Below are positions 1 to 8,099 of a stretch of DNA of 64,000 nt, one piece after another (the stretch's first letter is position 1; the number at the start of each line of letters is the position of its first letter). Made by a program: the position numbers and the translations under genes. A model generated the notes under the pieces. It worked only from the letters and a program-made list of their open reading frames with translations, ran no database searches and was not told the DNA's origin. The DNA comes from Nocardioides sp. 1609 (GTDB lineage: Bacteria > Actinomycetota > Actinomycetes > Propionibacteriales > Nocardioidaceae). Location of the stretch: NCBI RefSeq assembly GCF_004522105.1, contig NZ_SPUJ01000004.1, forward strand, positions 1-64,000, given 5' to 3'.

Positions 1-296
1 TCAAACTCCAGCCTGACCAGTTTCAAGCCGAGCACCCACCGCTCACATGCCCGACCACGCCGCCCCGCTCGCGCGGCCACGGCGCTGATAGCTCGCTTCC
101 TGGGCGCTTCTTTCCGCCGCCTCTGGGACACGTCGGTTGGGACACGTCGGTGCGCCGATCATGCCGGTGACGGGGCAGGTCCGTGCGGGCCTTGTCGTCT
201 ATCGGGCAACCTTCGGCCACTGTGCACGAGAGGCGGCGGACCAAGACGGCTGCCGTCGCGGCTGGTGGGCGTTGGTGCCGCGACTATCGTCGGCGT
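1..296. other. left-edge region without a supported gene
   Basis: No reading frame here has convincing protein features; the open frames on both strands are Arg/Pro-rich translations typical of high-GC shadow frames. The only structure noted is a tandem direct repeat of the 14-mer TGGGACACGTCGGT at 124-137 and 138-151, upstream of the MarR gene. It could be a regulator site, but nothing else supports that. Confidence 0.4.
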
Positions 297-767
297 GTGT
301 CTCGACGACAGAGCGACCAGTTGACTCCGGCCGAACATGCCCTGGTCCACGCCCTGACCGAGACGGCCGTCACGATGTTCGCGGTGTGGGAGGCGGACTT
401 GATGCGGCGTCACGGGATGTCGCGAGTCGAGTTCACGGTGCTGCAGCTGCTCGCCGATGCTCCAGACCACTCGGCTCAGCTCTCGCCGCTGGCCGCCGCG
501 GCACAGCAGTCCCTCAGTGCGATGAGCCGGACCGTGGGTCGACTGGAGAGTCGCGGCCTCGTCGAGCGGCATCGATCTGACGACGACGGCCGCGCCGCCC
601 GGGCGGTCCTGACGAAGGCCGGCACGGCGAAGTACCGCCGGGCGCGACGCGACCACGTCGCCGTCGTGCGGCGCACCCTCCTGGACCACCTCTCCGACGT
701 CGACACCGCCTCGATCACCCGACGGGTCGACAGCATGCGGGAGGCGCTCGCCGCGCACGCGGGCTAG
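297..767 (+). CDS. MarR family transcriptional regulator
   Basis: A winged-helix DNA-binding regulator of about 156 residues. The winged HTH lies at about residues 45-85, followed by a basic wing with the DDDGRA signature at about 95-100 (the D-x-R wing of MarR proteins), with dimerising helices at both ends. The frame is open upstream to 183, but that extension is Arg-rich and unlike MarR N-termini, so the GTG at 297 is preferred; the exact start is uncertain. The next gene in the same direction is a drug-efflux MFS pump, the classic MarR-efflux arrangement, so it probably represses that pump and responds to its substrates. A palindromic TTGC-N8-GCAA element lies between the two genes. Family call is firm; ligand unknown. 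Confidence 0.85.
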   Translation: MSRRQSDQLTPAEHALVHALTETAVTMFAVWEADLMRRHGMSRVEFTVLQLLADAPDHSAQLSPLAAAAQQSLSAMSRTVGRLESRGLVERHRSDDDGRAARAVLTKAGTAKYRRARRDHVAVVRRTLLDHLSDVDTASITRRVDSMREALAAHAG

Positions 768-911
768 CCAGCCGACGTCTGGGCGCCGGCCAGCCGCAGG
801 CCGGTGCTTCACCAGGCGGCCAGGACCGGTCACCGGTCCGTGACTCCTGTGCGCTCGGATCCCACCTGCGTTTCGCCGTGCTGAACGAGTCCACGTCTGC
901 GTGCCGGAATA

Positions 912-931
912 AGTTGCGTGCGCAAGCAATT
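912..931. promoter_or_regulatory. candidate MarR operator
   Basis: A 20-bp imperfect palindrome (8 of 10 pairs match) built on TTGC (914-917) and GCAA (926-929) separated by 8 bp, with an inner TTGCG-TG-CGCAA repeat. It lies between the MarR gene and the MFS pump, about 100 bp before the pump start. The spacing and TTGC/GCAA half-sites are typical of MarR/OhrR-type operators. The assignment is inferred from sequence and position. Confidence 0.45.
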
Positions 932-1034
932 AGGCCAACGTCGCTCGCGATCACTGCAACGTGCGCCTGCGGTGCTGGTGCTCGTGCGTCCTACGACACG
1001 ATCCACTTCGTTGCCTATGAAAGGGCTGCATGAC

Positions 1035-2510
1035 ATGACCGCATCAACGTCGTCCGCTGGACCAGTCGACTCTCTTCGCTACAAGGCGCTCGGCGTCATC
1101 CTGCTCGCGCAGCTGATGGTCGTGCTCGATGCCTCGATCGTGACGGTCGCCGTTCCGTCCGCCCAAGGCGACCTGGGCATCTCCATCGGCGACCGGCAGT
1201 GGGTCTTCACCGCATATACGCTGGCGTTCGGCAGCCTGCTGCTCCTCGGCGGGCGGATCGCCGACTACATGGGACGCAAGCGCATGTTCGAGATCGGTCT
1301 CGTGGGGTTCGCGGCCGCCTCGACCCTGGGCGGAGTTGCTCAGAACGCCGAGACACTCTTCGGCGCCCGCGCCCTGCAGGGCGCATTCGCCGCGCTGCTC
1401 GCCCCGGCGGCCCTCTCCCTGATCCAGGTGACGTTCACCGACTCCCAGGAACGCGCGAAGGCGCTCGGGCTCTACGGCGCGATCGCCGGCGGCGCGATGT
1501 CCCTCGGCCTGATCGCCGGCGGCATGCTCACCGAGTGGGCGTCCTGGCGCTGGACGATGCTGGTGAACGTCCCCATCGCGGTCGTGGCGCTGATCGGATC
1601 CCGCTACGTCGTTCGTGAGAGCAAGGCTCAGGGGGATGCCCACTACGACGTCGCAGGCACCATCGCGGTGACGGCCGGTCTCGTCTCACTCGTCTACGGC
1701 TTCACCCAGGCCCAGTCCGACGGATGGGGCTCGGGCACGACACTGCCCTACCTGGGTGTTGGCGCCGTCCTCCTCCTGGTGTTCTTCACCATCGAGGCCC
1801 GCAGCAAGTTCCCGCTCCTGCCCCTGCGGCTCCTGACCGATCGCACTCGCGGCGCCACCCTGCTCGCGATGTTTCTGACCATCGCGGCTCTGTTCAGCAC
1901 ATTCCTGCTGCTCACCTTCTATCTGCAGGGCATCCTGGGTTACTCGGCCCTCGAGACCGGCTTCGCCTATCTTCCGTACTCGATCGGCACTTTCGTTGGT
2001 GCCGCCACCGCGGGGAACCTGGTGTCACGCCTGGGCCCGATGCCGCTCATGGTCACCGGCATGCTGCTCGGCGCTGCCGGCCTCGTCCTCTTCGCCCAGA
2101 TCGGCGTCGACAGCAGCTTCGTCAGCCTCATCCTCCCCGCCGAGATCATCACCAGCGTCGGACTCGGTCTGGCCATCGTGGCGCTCACCTCAACCGCCCT
2201 CAGAGGAGTCGACCCGGCTGACGCCGGCGTAGGAGGCGCTCTCGTCAACACCACGCAGCAGATCGGTAGTTCCCTCGGAATCGCCGTCATGAACACGATC
2301 GCTGCCACGGCGACCGTCAACTACATCAAGGACAACGGTGTGAGTGCGCAGGCCGAGGGAGTGGTGCACGGGTTCACCGTGGCGTTCCTGGTGGCTGCCG
2401 CCATCCTCGTCGTGAGCGCGCTCGTCGCAGTGCTCTTCGTCCGCGTGCGACGCGGGGACGTCGTGAACAAGACAGACCAAGCCCTGGTCGACCTGTCCGA
2501 GGTCATCTGA
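1035..2510 (+). CDS. MFS transporter, DHA2 (EmrB/QacA-type) drug:H+ antiporter
   Basis: An integral membrane exporter of about 491 residues with the 14-helix layout of the DHA2 branch. The first helix carries the DHA2 signature LDASIVTVAVP, and the loop after helix 2 has the MFS motif A (GGRIADYMGRKR). The frame extends upstream to 918, but ATG 1035 is chosen because AAGGG (1021-1025) sits 9 bp before it and the upstream extension is not membrane-like. It probably exports hydrophobic or cationic toxic compounds using the proton gradient. The MarR gene upstream and the operator-like palindrome suggest substrate-induced derepression. The substrate cannot be told from sequence. Confidence 0.9.
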   Translation: MTASTSSAGPVDSLRYKALGVILLAQLMVVLDASIVTVAVPSAQGDLGISIGDRQWVFTAYTLAFGSLLLLGGRIADYMGRKRMFEIGLVGFAAASTLGGVAQNAETLFGARALQGAFAALLAPAALSLIQVTFTDSQERAKALGLYGAIAGGAMSLGLIAGGMLTEWASWRWTMLVNVPIAVVALIGSRYVVRESKAQGDAHYDVAGTIAVTAGLVSLVYGFTQAQSDGWGSGTTLPYLGVGAVLLLVFFTIEARSKFPLLPLRLLTDRTRGATLLAMFLTIAALFSTFLLLTFYLQGILGYSALETGFAYLPYSIGTFVGAATAGNLVSRLGPMPLMVTGMLLGAAGLVLFAQIGVDSSFVSLILPAEIITSVGLGLAIVALTSTALRGVDPADAGVGGALVNTTQQIGSSLGIAVMNTIAATATVNYIKDNGVSAQAEGVVHGFTVAFLVAAAILVVSALVAVLFVRVRRGDVVNKTDQALVDLSEVI

Positions 2511-2670
2511 CATCTGAACGCATCCCGGAACGCCGGCGACCTGGTTTTCCGCTTCTGACGATTTTCGCTGGATCAGAGGAACGCACCACCGTCAGCGGCG
2601 GCTGACGCCAGGAACCGCAGTAGTCCACGCAACCTCAACCAATCGTGACGCACTCCCAGAAAGGGAACAG

Positions 2671-3570
2671 ATGAAGACCATCGCACTGTCGAGCAAGACG
2701 TACGGCCAGCCCAAGAATCTAGAGTTCGTGACGATCGAGCTTCCACCGCTCACGCGAGGATGGGCCCGAATCAAGGTCAACGCAGCGGGCGTCAACCCAG
2801 TCGACGCGCGACGGCTGACCGGCGACATCAAGTTTGGTGCGCTGCCGATGACCTTCGGTACCGAGTTCGCCGGGACCATCACCGACATCGCCGGCGACGC
2901 CCCGGAATGGGAAGTGGGAGACGAGGTTCTTGGCTCAGGCGAGGCGTTCACCCACGCAACCGTCATCGACGTCCCAACCGACAACCTCGTACGCCGCCCG
3001 CCCACGATGCCGTGGGCCGTGGCCGGCTCACTAGCCGGCGTCAGCCAAACCGCGGTGACTATCTTCGACGAGCTCGGTCCAATCCGATCGCTTCTCGTTC
3101 ACGGTGGCGCCGGCGGTGTAGGGACCGTGACGATCCAGCTAGCGCGCGAAAAGGGCATCACGGTCGTCGCCACAGGGTCCAAGGACAACCAAGAATATCT
3201 TGCGACCCTGGGTGCCATTCCAGTCGAGTACGGCCCTGGACTTATCGCGAACCTAGATCGAGTCGCCCCACGTAGGTTCGACGCATCCATCGACATGGCG
3301 GGTACAGCCGAAGCTACCGAAGCATCACTCGCCCACGTCTCGGACGCCGGGATGATCGCCTCCGTTGCTGCGACGACCCCTACGTCTCCACGCGTCCGTC
3401 AGGTTTGGAGGAAGCGTGACCCGCGAGCGATAGAACAGGTCATTGCGAGCATTGCGGCTGGCCGCGTCAAGTGGACCGTCAGCTCCACCTATCCGTTCCA
3501 CGACGCCCCGGATGCGTACACGGCGATCCTCGAACGACATGTCCGCGGCAAGAGCGTCCTCCTTTTCTGA
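2671..3570 (+). CDS. NADPH:quinone oxidoreductase-like MDR protein
   Basis: A 299-residue zinc-independent medium-chain dehydrogenase/reductase. The N-terminal GroES-like half contains the MTFGTEFAGTI segment, and the nucleotide-binding half has HGGAGGVGT at about residues 144-152, the Rossmann glycine-rich loop of quinone oxidoreductases. No structural or catalytic zinc cysteines are present. AAAGGGA just before the ATG is a good ribosome binding site. The enzyme should reduce quinones or activated enones with NADPH. Codon use is less G/C-biased than in the later part of the window, which may mean recent transfer. It follows the efflux pump in the same direction after 160 bp, so co-transcription is possible but not shown. 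Confidence 0.88.
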   Translation: MKTIALSSKTYGQPKNLEFVTIELPPLTRGWARIKVNAAGVNPVDARRLTGDIKFGALPMTFGTEFAGTITDIAGDAPEWEVGDEVLGSGEAFTHATVIDVPTDNLVRRPPTMPWAVAGSLAGVSQTAVTIFDELGPIRSLLVHGGAGGVGTVTIQLAREKGITVVATGSKDNQEYLATLGAIPVEYGPGLIANLDRVAPRRFDASIDMAGTAEATEASLAHVSDAGMIASVAATTPTSPRVRQVWRKRDPRAIEQVIASIAAGRVKWTVSSTYPFHDAPDAYTAILERHVRGKSVLLF

Positions 3571-3721
3571 GACTGGCGCGAGAGCCCAACCCTTCGGTCT
3601 CGTGGTCGGAGTCTTCTTTCCCGAGCACGTGAAGGGCAATGAGCAGCAGACAGGTCCCCGCTGTCACGACGGCCTGGGGCGTACCTGAAGCGACACGCGG
3701 GTCTTCCACAGCGTGCAGACG

Positions 3722-4096
3722 TCAGTTCTTCAACAACGCGAACGTAGCTAGCGCATGCACGAGTGACTTCCCACCCTGCTCAACGTCTGCTTCGCAGACA
3801 ACAAGACTGTCCCCGCGCTTGCGCACCTCGGCTGTGACGATCAGCTGACCAGGCTTGCCGGGGTGTAGATAGGTGAGCGTGAGCTGACTGGTGGCAGGGA
3901 CGTCGCCCTCGACGGCGCTTCGGACGGCTGCGCCCATCGTCGCGTCAACCAAGGTGGCAAGCATGCCCCCATGAACAGTCCCGGCCGCGTTGAGATGCCG
4001 GTCGGTGGCATCCATCGTCAGCGTTGCTCGTCCCTGATCTGCCTCAGGAGAACTAACGCCGATCGTCGACATGTAGCCGTGCTCGGTGTCCGTCAC
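3722..4096 (-). CDS. PaaI-family hotdog thioesterase
   Basis: A 124-residue single hotdog domain. The VHGGM segment at residues 41-45 and Asp51 in the following helix (LVDATMG) are the oxyanion-hole and catalytic features of PaaI/YbgC-like acyl-CoA thioesterases. The beta-strand core (TSQLTLTYLHPG...LIVTAEV) matches the family, and 124 residues is a usual length. It probably hydrolyses an aromatic or short acyl-CoA ester in the cytoplasm; the substrate is unknown. The GTG at 4096 has no good Shine-Dalgarno, but a TACAGT -10-like box lies on the minus strand at 4103-4108, so a leaderless start is plausible. A shorter start at ATG 4072 is also possible. Confidence 0.85.
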   Translation of the reverse strand: MTDTEHGYMSTIGVSSPEADQGRATLTMDATDRHLNAAGTVHGGMLATLVDATMGAAVRSAVEGDVPATSQLTLTYLHPGKPGQLIVTAEVRKRGDSLVVCEADVEQGGKSLVHALATFALLKN

Positions 4097-4295
4097 GTCC
4101 TGACTGTATCCGTGGCGTCAGACATCATTCAGCGCCACACAGACGCGGTGGTTCCTCCACCGCTAACGGACCACGCTCGCGCTTCCGTCGATATAGCCAA
4201 ATGTCGGATCTCGAAAGGTCCCGCGCAGGTGGCAATCCTTTGGTAGCGGGATCGCAAGGCCGTTAGCTTCCGTCACGACGTGCAACGGCCTCTGG

Positions 4296-4874
4296 TCATC
4301 CCAGTGCGGCGCTCGCGTCTCGTAGGTCGTTCAGTGCCGCCAACGTGTGAGGTGCGAGGTCGCCGGTGGCGTTCGGGTCGCCCTCGGACCATTCCGCGAA
4401 GCCGCGCTTGAACGCGAGCACCCCCATCTCGGCGGCGAGGTGGGCGAGGGGATCGGGCACTCCGCGGGCGAGCAGTGCGTCGGTCATCGCCGCGGCCATG
4501 CCGACGTTCTTGAGGACAGCGCGTTCCTGGAGCTCGGTACTGGCCGCGACGGCCGCACTGATCCGGGGGCCGAGGTCGCGGTTGGTCGGGCCCATCTCGC
4601 TCGAGGCTCTTGCCAGGCCAGCTGCGACCGCCTCGAGCGGACTCGCGTCGAAGGGGGCCTCGGCGATCCCCTCCCCGAGCAGCCGGCTCAGCGTCTCCTG
4701 ACCAGCGGCGAGGAGCTCGCGCTTGTCGGGGAAGTGCCGGAAGAACGTGCTCTTGGTGATGCCGGCACGCTCTGCGATCTGGGCGACCGTCGTGGCGTCG
4801 TAACCCTGCTCGGTGAAGAGGTCGACAGCGGCGACCACGATCCGCTCGCGTGCCCCTGGTTCCCACCGTGCCAT
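4296..4874 (-). CDS. TetR/AcrR family transcriptional regulator
   Basis: A 192-residue repressor. The N-terminal HTH spans about residues 8-55 (ARERIVVAAVDLF ... ITKSTFFRHFPDK), the TetR_N signature; the C-terminal ligand-binding half is all-helical. The frame extends to 5168, but ATG 4874 is preferred because AGGA at 4883-4886 lies 8 bp upstream and the HTH starts right after. The gene is divergent from the SDR gene at 4959, with two near-identical palindromes in the 84-bp gap, so it very likely represses itself and the SDR gene. The inducer is unknown but is plausibly related to the SDR substrate. Confidence 0.92.
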   Translation of the reverse strand: MARWEPGARERIVVAAVDLFTEQGYDATTVAQIAERAGITKSTFFRHFPDKRELLAAGQETLSRLLGEGIAEAPFDASPLEAVAAGLARASSEMGPTNRDLGPRISAAVAASTELQERAVLKNVGMAAAMTDALLARGVPDPLAHLAAEMGVLAFKRGFAEWSEGDPNATGDLAPHTLAALNDLRDASAALG

Positions 4875-4888
4875 GGCGGTCATCCTAC

Positions 4889-4912
4889 GTGATGGGACTC
4901 TTGTCCCATCAC
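4889..4912. promoter_or_regulatory. TetR operator 1
   Basis: A perfect inverted repeat: GTGATGGGAC (4889-4898), spacer TCTT, GTCCCATCAC (4903-4912). It lies 15 bp upstream of the TetR start, well placed for autorepression. The same element recurs reverse-complemented 31 bp away (operator 2). Confidence 0.8.
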
Positions 4913-4919
4913 TGCTAGA

Positions 4920-4943
4920 TTGACGGGACAAGAGTCCCATCAC
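4920..4943. promoter_or_regulatory. TetR operator 2
   Basis: Second copy of the same palindrome in opposite orientation, with 2 mismatches in 24 positions: left arm TTGACGGGAC (4920-4929), spacer AAGA, right arm GTCCCATCAC (4934-4943). It ends 15 bp before the SDR start codon. Its left end (TTGACG) also resembles a -35 box, so repressor binding would compete with RNA polymerase. Confidence 0.78.
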
Positions 4944-4958
4944 TTCAGGAGAACTTTG

Positions 4959-5840
4959 ATGCAGGTCTTCATCACCGGCGGTACCGGGCTGATCGGCACC
5001 GCCCTCGTCGCCGAGCTCCTCGGCCACGATCACACCGTCGTCGCCCTCGCCCGCTCCGAGGCATCCGCCCAGGCCGTGGAGGCATCCGGCGCGACACCAC
5101 TGCGTGGCAGCCTCGCCGACCTCGACGTGGTCCGCCTCGGCGCCGATCGTGCCGACGGCGTTATCCACTTAGCCTTCGCCAACGACTTCACCAGCCCCGA
5201 GGCCCTCGCCCGCGCCGTGGCCGAGGAGACCGCCGCACTCACCACGCTGGGCGAGACCCTGCTCGACACCGACCGCCCGCTGGTCGCAGTCTCCGGCACG
5301 CCGTGGGTGCCCGGTCGTCTGTCCACCGAGGCCGATCCGCTGCCGACCGACGGCCCGGTCGGTGGTCGCGGGCGGACCGTGAACGCGATCCTCGAACTGG
5401 CCGCGCGCGGCGTCAGGAGCTCCGCGGTCCGGCTACCCAGGACGGTGCACCGCAACGGAGAAGGCGGGTTCGCCGGCCTGCTCACCGACATCGCCCGTCG
5501 CGGCGGGGTCTCCGGCTACCCCGGAGACGGCACCCAGCGCTGGCCCGCGGTGCACGCCCTGGACGCAGCAGCACTGTTCCGGCTTGCCCTGGAGTCGGCT
5601 CCGGCCGGCACCGCGTGGCACGCAGTCGACGACGAGGGAGACGCCGTCCGCGACATCGCCGAGGTCATCGGCCGACGGCTCGGGCTGCCGGTCGAGCCGG
5701 TCCCGCAGGAGAGCTTCGGACCACTCGGCCCGATCTTTGCCACCGACCAGCCATCGACCAGCGCCCACACCCGCGCCGAGCTCGGATGGACACCGACCCA
5801 CCCGAAACTCCTCGCCGACCTGGAAAACATCAAGCCCTGA
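4959..5840 (+). CDS. atypical SDR / NAD(P)-dependent epimerase-like protein
   Basis: A 293-residue extended/atypical short-chain dehydrogenase. The NAD(P)-binding loop GGTGLIG is at residues 7-13, followed by ADGVIHLAFAND, the usual DxxxHLA segment of NAD-dependent epimerases. A clear YxxxK catalytic pair is not evident, so catalysis may be altered or the protein may be a reductase rather than an epimerase. The start is set by AGGAG at 4947-4951, 7 bp before ATG 4959. Transcription is probably controlled by the divergent TetR protein through the operators in the gap. TetR plus a single SDR is a common inducible detoxification pair in actinobacteria; the substrate is unknown. Confidence 0.88.
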   Translation: MQVFITGGTGLIGTALVAELLGHDHTVVALARSEASAQAVEASGATPLRGSLADLDVVRLGADRADGVIHLAFANDFTSPEALARAVAEETAALTTLGETLLDTDRPLVAVSGTPWVPGRLSTEADPLPTDGPVGGRGRTVNAILELAARGVRSSAVRLPRTVHRNGEGGFAGLLTDIARRGGVSGYPGDGTQRWPAVHALDAAALFRLALESAPAGTAWHAVDDEGDAVRDIAEVIGRRLGLPVEPVPQESFGPLGPIFATDQPSTSAHTRAELGWTPTHPKLLADLENIKP

Positions 5841-5953
5841 ACCAGCGGGTCAATCCACCGCGTGTGCTCGGGGTGCGGGGCGTGGTGCGCCAACGTCGGT
5901 GACGACGACGACAACGCGAGAGCCCGAGCCACGAGTGCCTCTACCGTCAGACC

Positions 5954-6283
5954 ATGCCATCAAGCCTGTTCTGCGTTGAGCACGCTGTGAAAGAACAACT
6001 TGTCGTCGCGACGTCCATCAGCGACCGCCAGACAGTTTGCGCGCATCACATCGGGTCCTCGAATCCGCAGCGGGTCCCGATCGCGCCGCCAGATGGGAGC
6101 GCATCCCAATGTGAATGGTGTCGTCGGGTGACACATCGGGCCTATTTCATCGTGGACGACAGCCCGTTGTGCATCAGGCATGCCGCGGACGCCGTGTTCT
6201 CGGATGACGATATGAGAGCGCACGACATGGCGCACGCCGCTTACCTCCACCTGAACGCTCACGGAGTGAACGACGCGTACTGA
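5954..6283 (+). CDS. hypothetical Cys/His-rich small protein
   Basis: A 109-residue frame with no family I recognise. It has a regular set of possible metal ligands: CxxH (C7, H10), CxHH (C29, H31, H32), CxxC with a following His (C53, C56, H61) and CxxH (C73, H76). That spacing could form one or two small zinc sites, and the even pattern argues against a random frame. The C-terminus is acidic and helical. The base composition matches the less G/C-biased left arm. An opposing frame at 5960-6367 lacks such features. No good Shine-Dalgarno is visible, so expression is uncertain. Confidence 0.45.
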   Translation: MPSSLFCVEHAVKEQLVVATSISDRQTVCAHHIGSSNPQRVPIAPPDGSASQCEWCRRVTHRAYFIVDDSPLCIRHAADAVFSDDDMRAHDMAHAAYLHLNAHGVNDAY

Positions 6284-6747
6284 CAGATCGGCCTGTTGGC
6301 CAGCCTGGTCTTGGCGCGCCCCGGCAATGACGACGCGACGGCGACCGGAGGTGAGCGCGGCGCTCACACCGCGTCATTTCCCCGCCTTCTGGGACAGCTC
6401 ATGCGCGCCGAGAGTCGGGTGTTGCGGGTTCCTCATAACCGACGATTTCAGACGCACTGCCTTCGAACGCAGGTAGTGCGAGCGGGGACCAGGAGTAGTC
6501 GAGGACGCTCGACGCGCCACGACGGTCCGCCTGAGCCGTTCAGCGTTCTCCGCCGTTCAGGGGCTGACGGAGCCGAACCCCAGGAGAGCCACCGCCATGA
6601 GGACGACGACGGCGCCGGCGCCGGCGAGGTCCCGAGCTGCTCGCCGCACCCGCCTGGTCGGCCGGCTTCGCATGCACACCGATCGGTACGGCGTCTCTGG
6701 GTGTGCGCACCACTGCTCGGGCTCTCGACCCCGCCTATCCTGCGGTC
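6284..6747. other. 464-bp stretch without a confident gene
   Basis: No strong coding signal on either strand. The only candidate is a 38-codon minus-strand frame at 6557-6673 with an Arg-rich start and a hydrophobic C-terminal half, listed under findings because it lacks a clear ribosome binding site. Confidence 0.5.
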
Positions 6748-7821
6748 GTGAGCGAGGAGCACGTCGTCATCGAGGGCGAGCACACCTGTTTCAGGCTCGA
6801 GGGCGTCACCCGCCCGCCGGTCGGTGTTGAGGTGCCGGGCACCCTCGTCGAGTGGCTCGACCCGGAGGACGAGGTCCTGGTCGTGACGACCGGTGCCCAG
6901 TTCGGGCCGTACGCCGTCACGCTCAGGACTCTCGCTGCCGCACCGCCGGAGGACGCCTCGTGGGAGGACGTCACCGAGCTCAGCGTCGTCGCCTCCACCG
7001 AGGTGGCGATCGGCGAGCTGATCGACGGGCCCGAGGAGTGGGTGACGGTCGCGCCGGGGCACCACCGCGTTCGGGTCAGCGCCCGAGGGCGCACCGAGAG
7101 CGCCGAGCGGGAGCGCACCTTCCCTGACGACGACCTCGATCTCGAGGACGAGGTCCCGCTCGAGCACTACCTCGTCGAGATGTGGCCGGCCCCACCCGCT
7201 CCACCGGTCGTCGTGCGAGAGACCAGCCGCCATGCCCGCGAGGTGGTGGATCCGCCGCCCCCGGACTGGCCGCAGGAGCGCGGGCCCGGGTTGATCGCGG
7301 CCCACGCCGTCGCGGCCGACGTGCGCCGCGAACCTGGATGTCGTGTCCTGAGCGGCCGGACGTGCGACGTGCGCGTCTCCGCCGAAGCGCCCCTCACGCC
7401 GACGCGAACGTTCAACCGAATCAAGCTCGCCAACGGTTGGCCCCCGGGCAACGGCGGGAGCCTGAACCACAACGACACAGTCGGCTACCGGGCCTCCTAC
7501 TACGCCGACCCACCCGACTCCGATGGCCTGGCCCCCCTCCTGGGGACTATCGAGACTGAAGTGCTCGAGATCGCCGTGCCGAAGCGCTTCGTGGTCTCGT
7601 GGAACTGGCGCGTGGCCGGTCCGGGCGGTGAGCCGTTTCCCGGTAACCCACGGCTGCTGCCGGCGGACAGCCGGGTCACGATGACCTTCGCCGGGATCAA
7701 CGGCGCGGGGCAGGAGCCGCGCACCCTCGTGGCGGTGCTGCATTCCGCCGTTCCCGAGGAGTGGGGCGATGACCTGACCAACCTGTGGGACTGGGACCTC
7801 GCTCAGCGCCTGCGGCTGTGA
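6748..7821 (+). CDS. hypothetical protein, no recognised family
   Basis: A predicted soluble protein of about 357 residues. The N-terminal half is rich in beta strands and acidic; the middle is Pro-rich (WPAPPAPP, DPPPPDWP at about residues 150-190); the C-terminal part (about 220-357) again looks like a beta-rich domain ending in WDWDLAQRLRL. No signal peptide, membrane helix or catalytic motif was recognised. The frame opens at 6703, but the GTG at 6748 is the more natural start because the upstream residues look like read-through of non-coding sequence. Codon use has the strong third-position G/C bias of real genes here. The next gene in the same direction is the SNF2-like helicase, 278 bp downstream. 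Confidence 0.7.
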   Translation: MSEEHVVIEGEHTCFRLEGVTRPPVGVEVPGTLVEWLDPEDEVLVVTTGAQFGPYAVTLRTLAAAPPEDASWEDVTELSVVASTEVAIGELIDGPEEWVTVAPGHHRVRVSARGRTESAERERTFPDDDLDLEDEVPLEHYLVEMWPAPPAPPVVVRETSRHAREVVDPPPPDWPQERGPGLIAAHAVAADVRREPGCRVLSGRTCDVRVSAEAPLTPTRTFNRIKLANGWPPGNGGSLNHNDTVGYRASYYADPPDSDGLAPLLGTIETEVLEIAVPKRFVVSWNWRVAGPGGEPFPGNPRLLPADSRVTMTFAGINGAGQEPRTLVAVLHSAVPEEWGDDLTNLWDWDLAQRLRL

Positions 7822-8099
7822 TTGCGCATCGCCGAAGCAGCAACCACCCGCCGTGAACAGGGGAGCCGACCGAAACATGACGCCCGTGCCGCCCAGCGGG
7901 CTCCGCCCGACCGTGCCGCAGACAGTGCGCGTCGGAGGCACGTCCTTCCACCTCCCATGGGCGGCGTGCGCCTCGCAGGTCGTCGTTCATAGGGCTGCGC
8001 CACCTCGACGGTACGAGCGCGAGTTGACCGGCGCCTGATTGGCGGCGGACTCGGGCGAGCCAGCCCGGCGTACGGCGCGGGCCTCGGTAGCGTCCGGGG

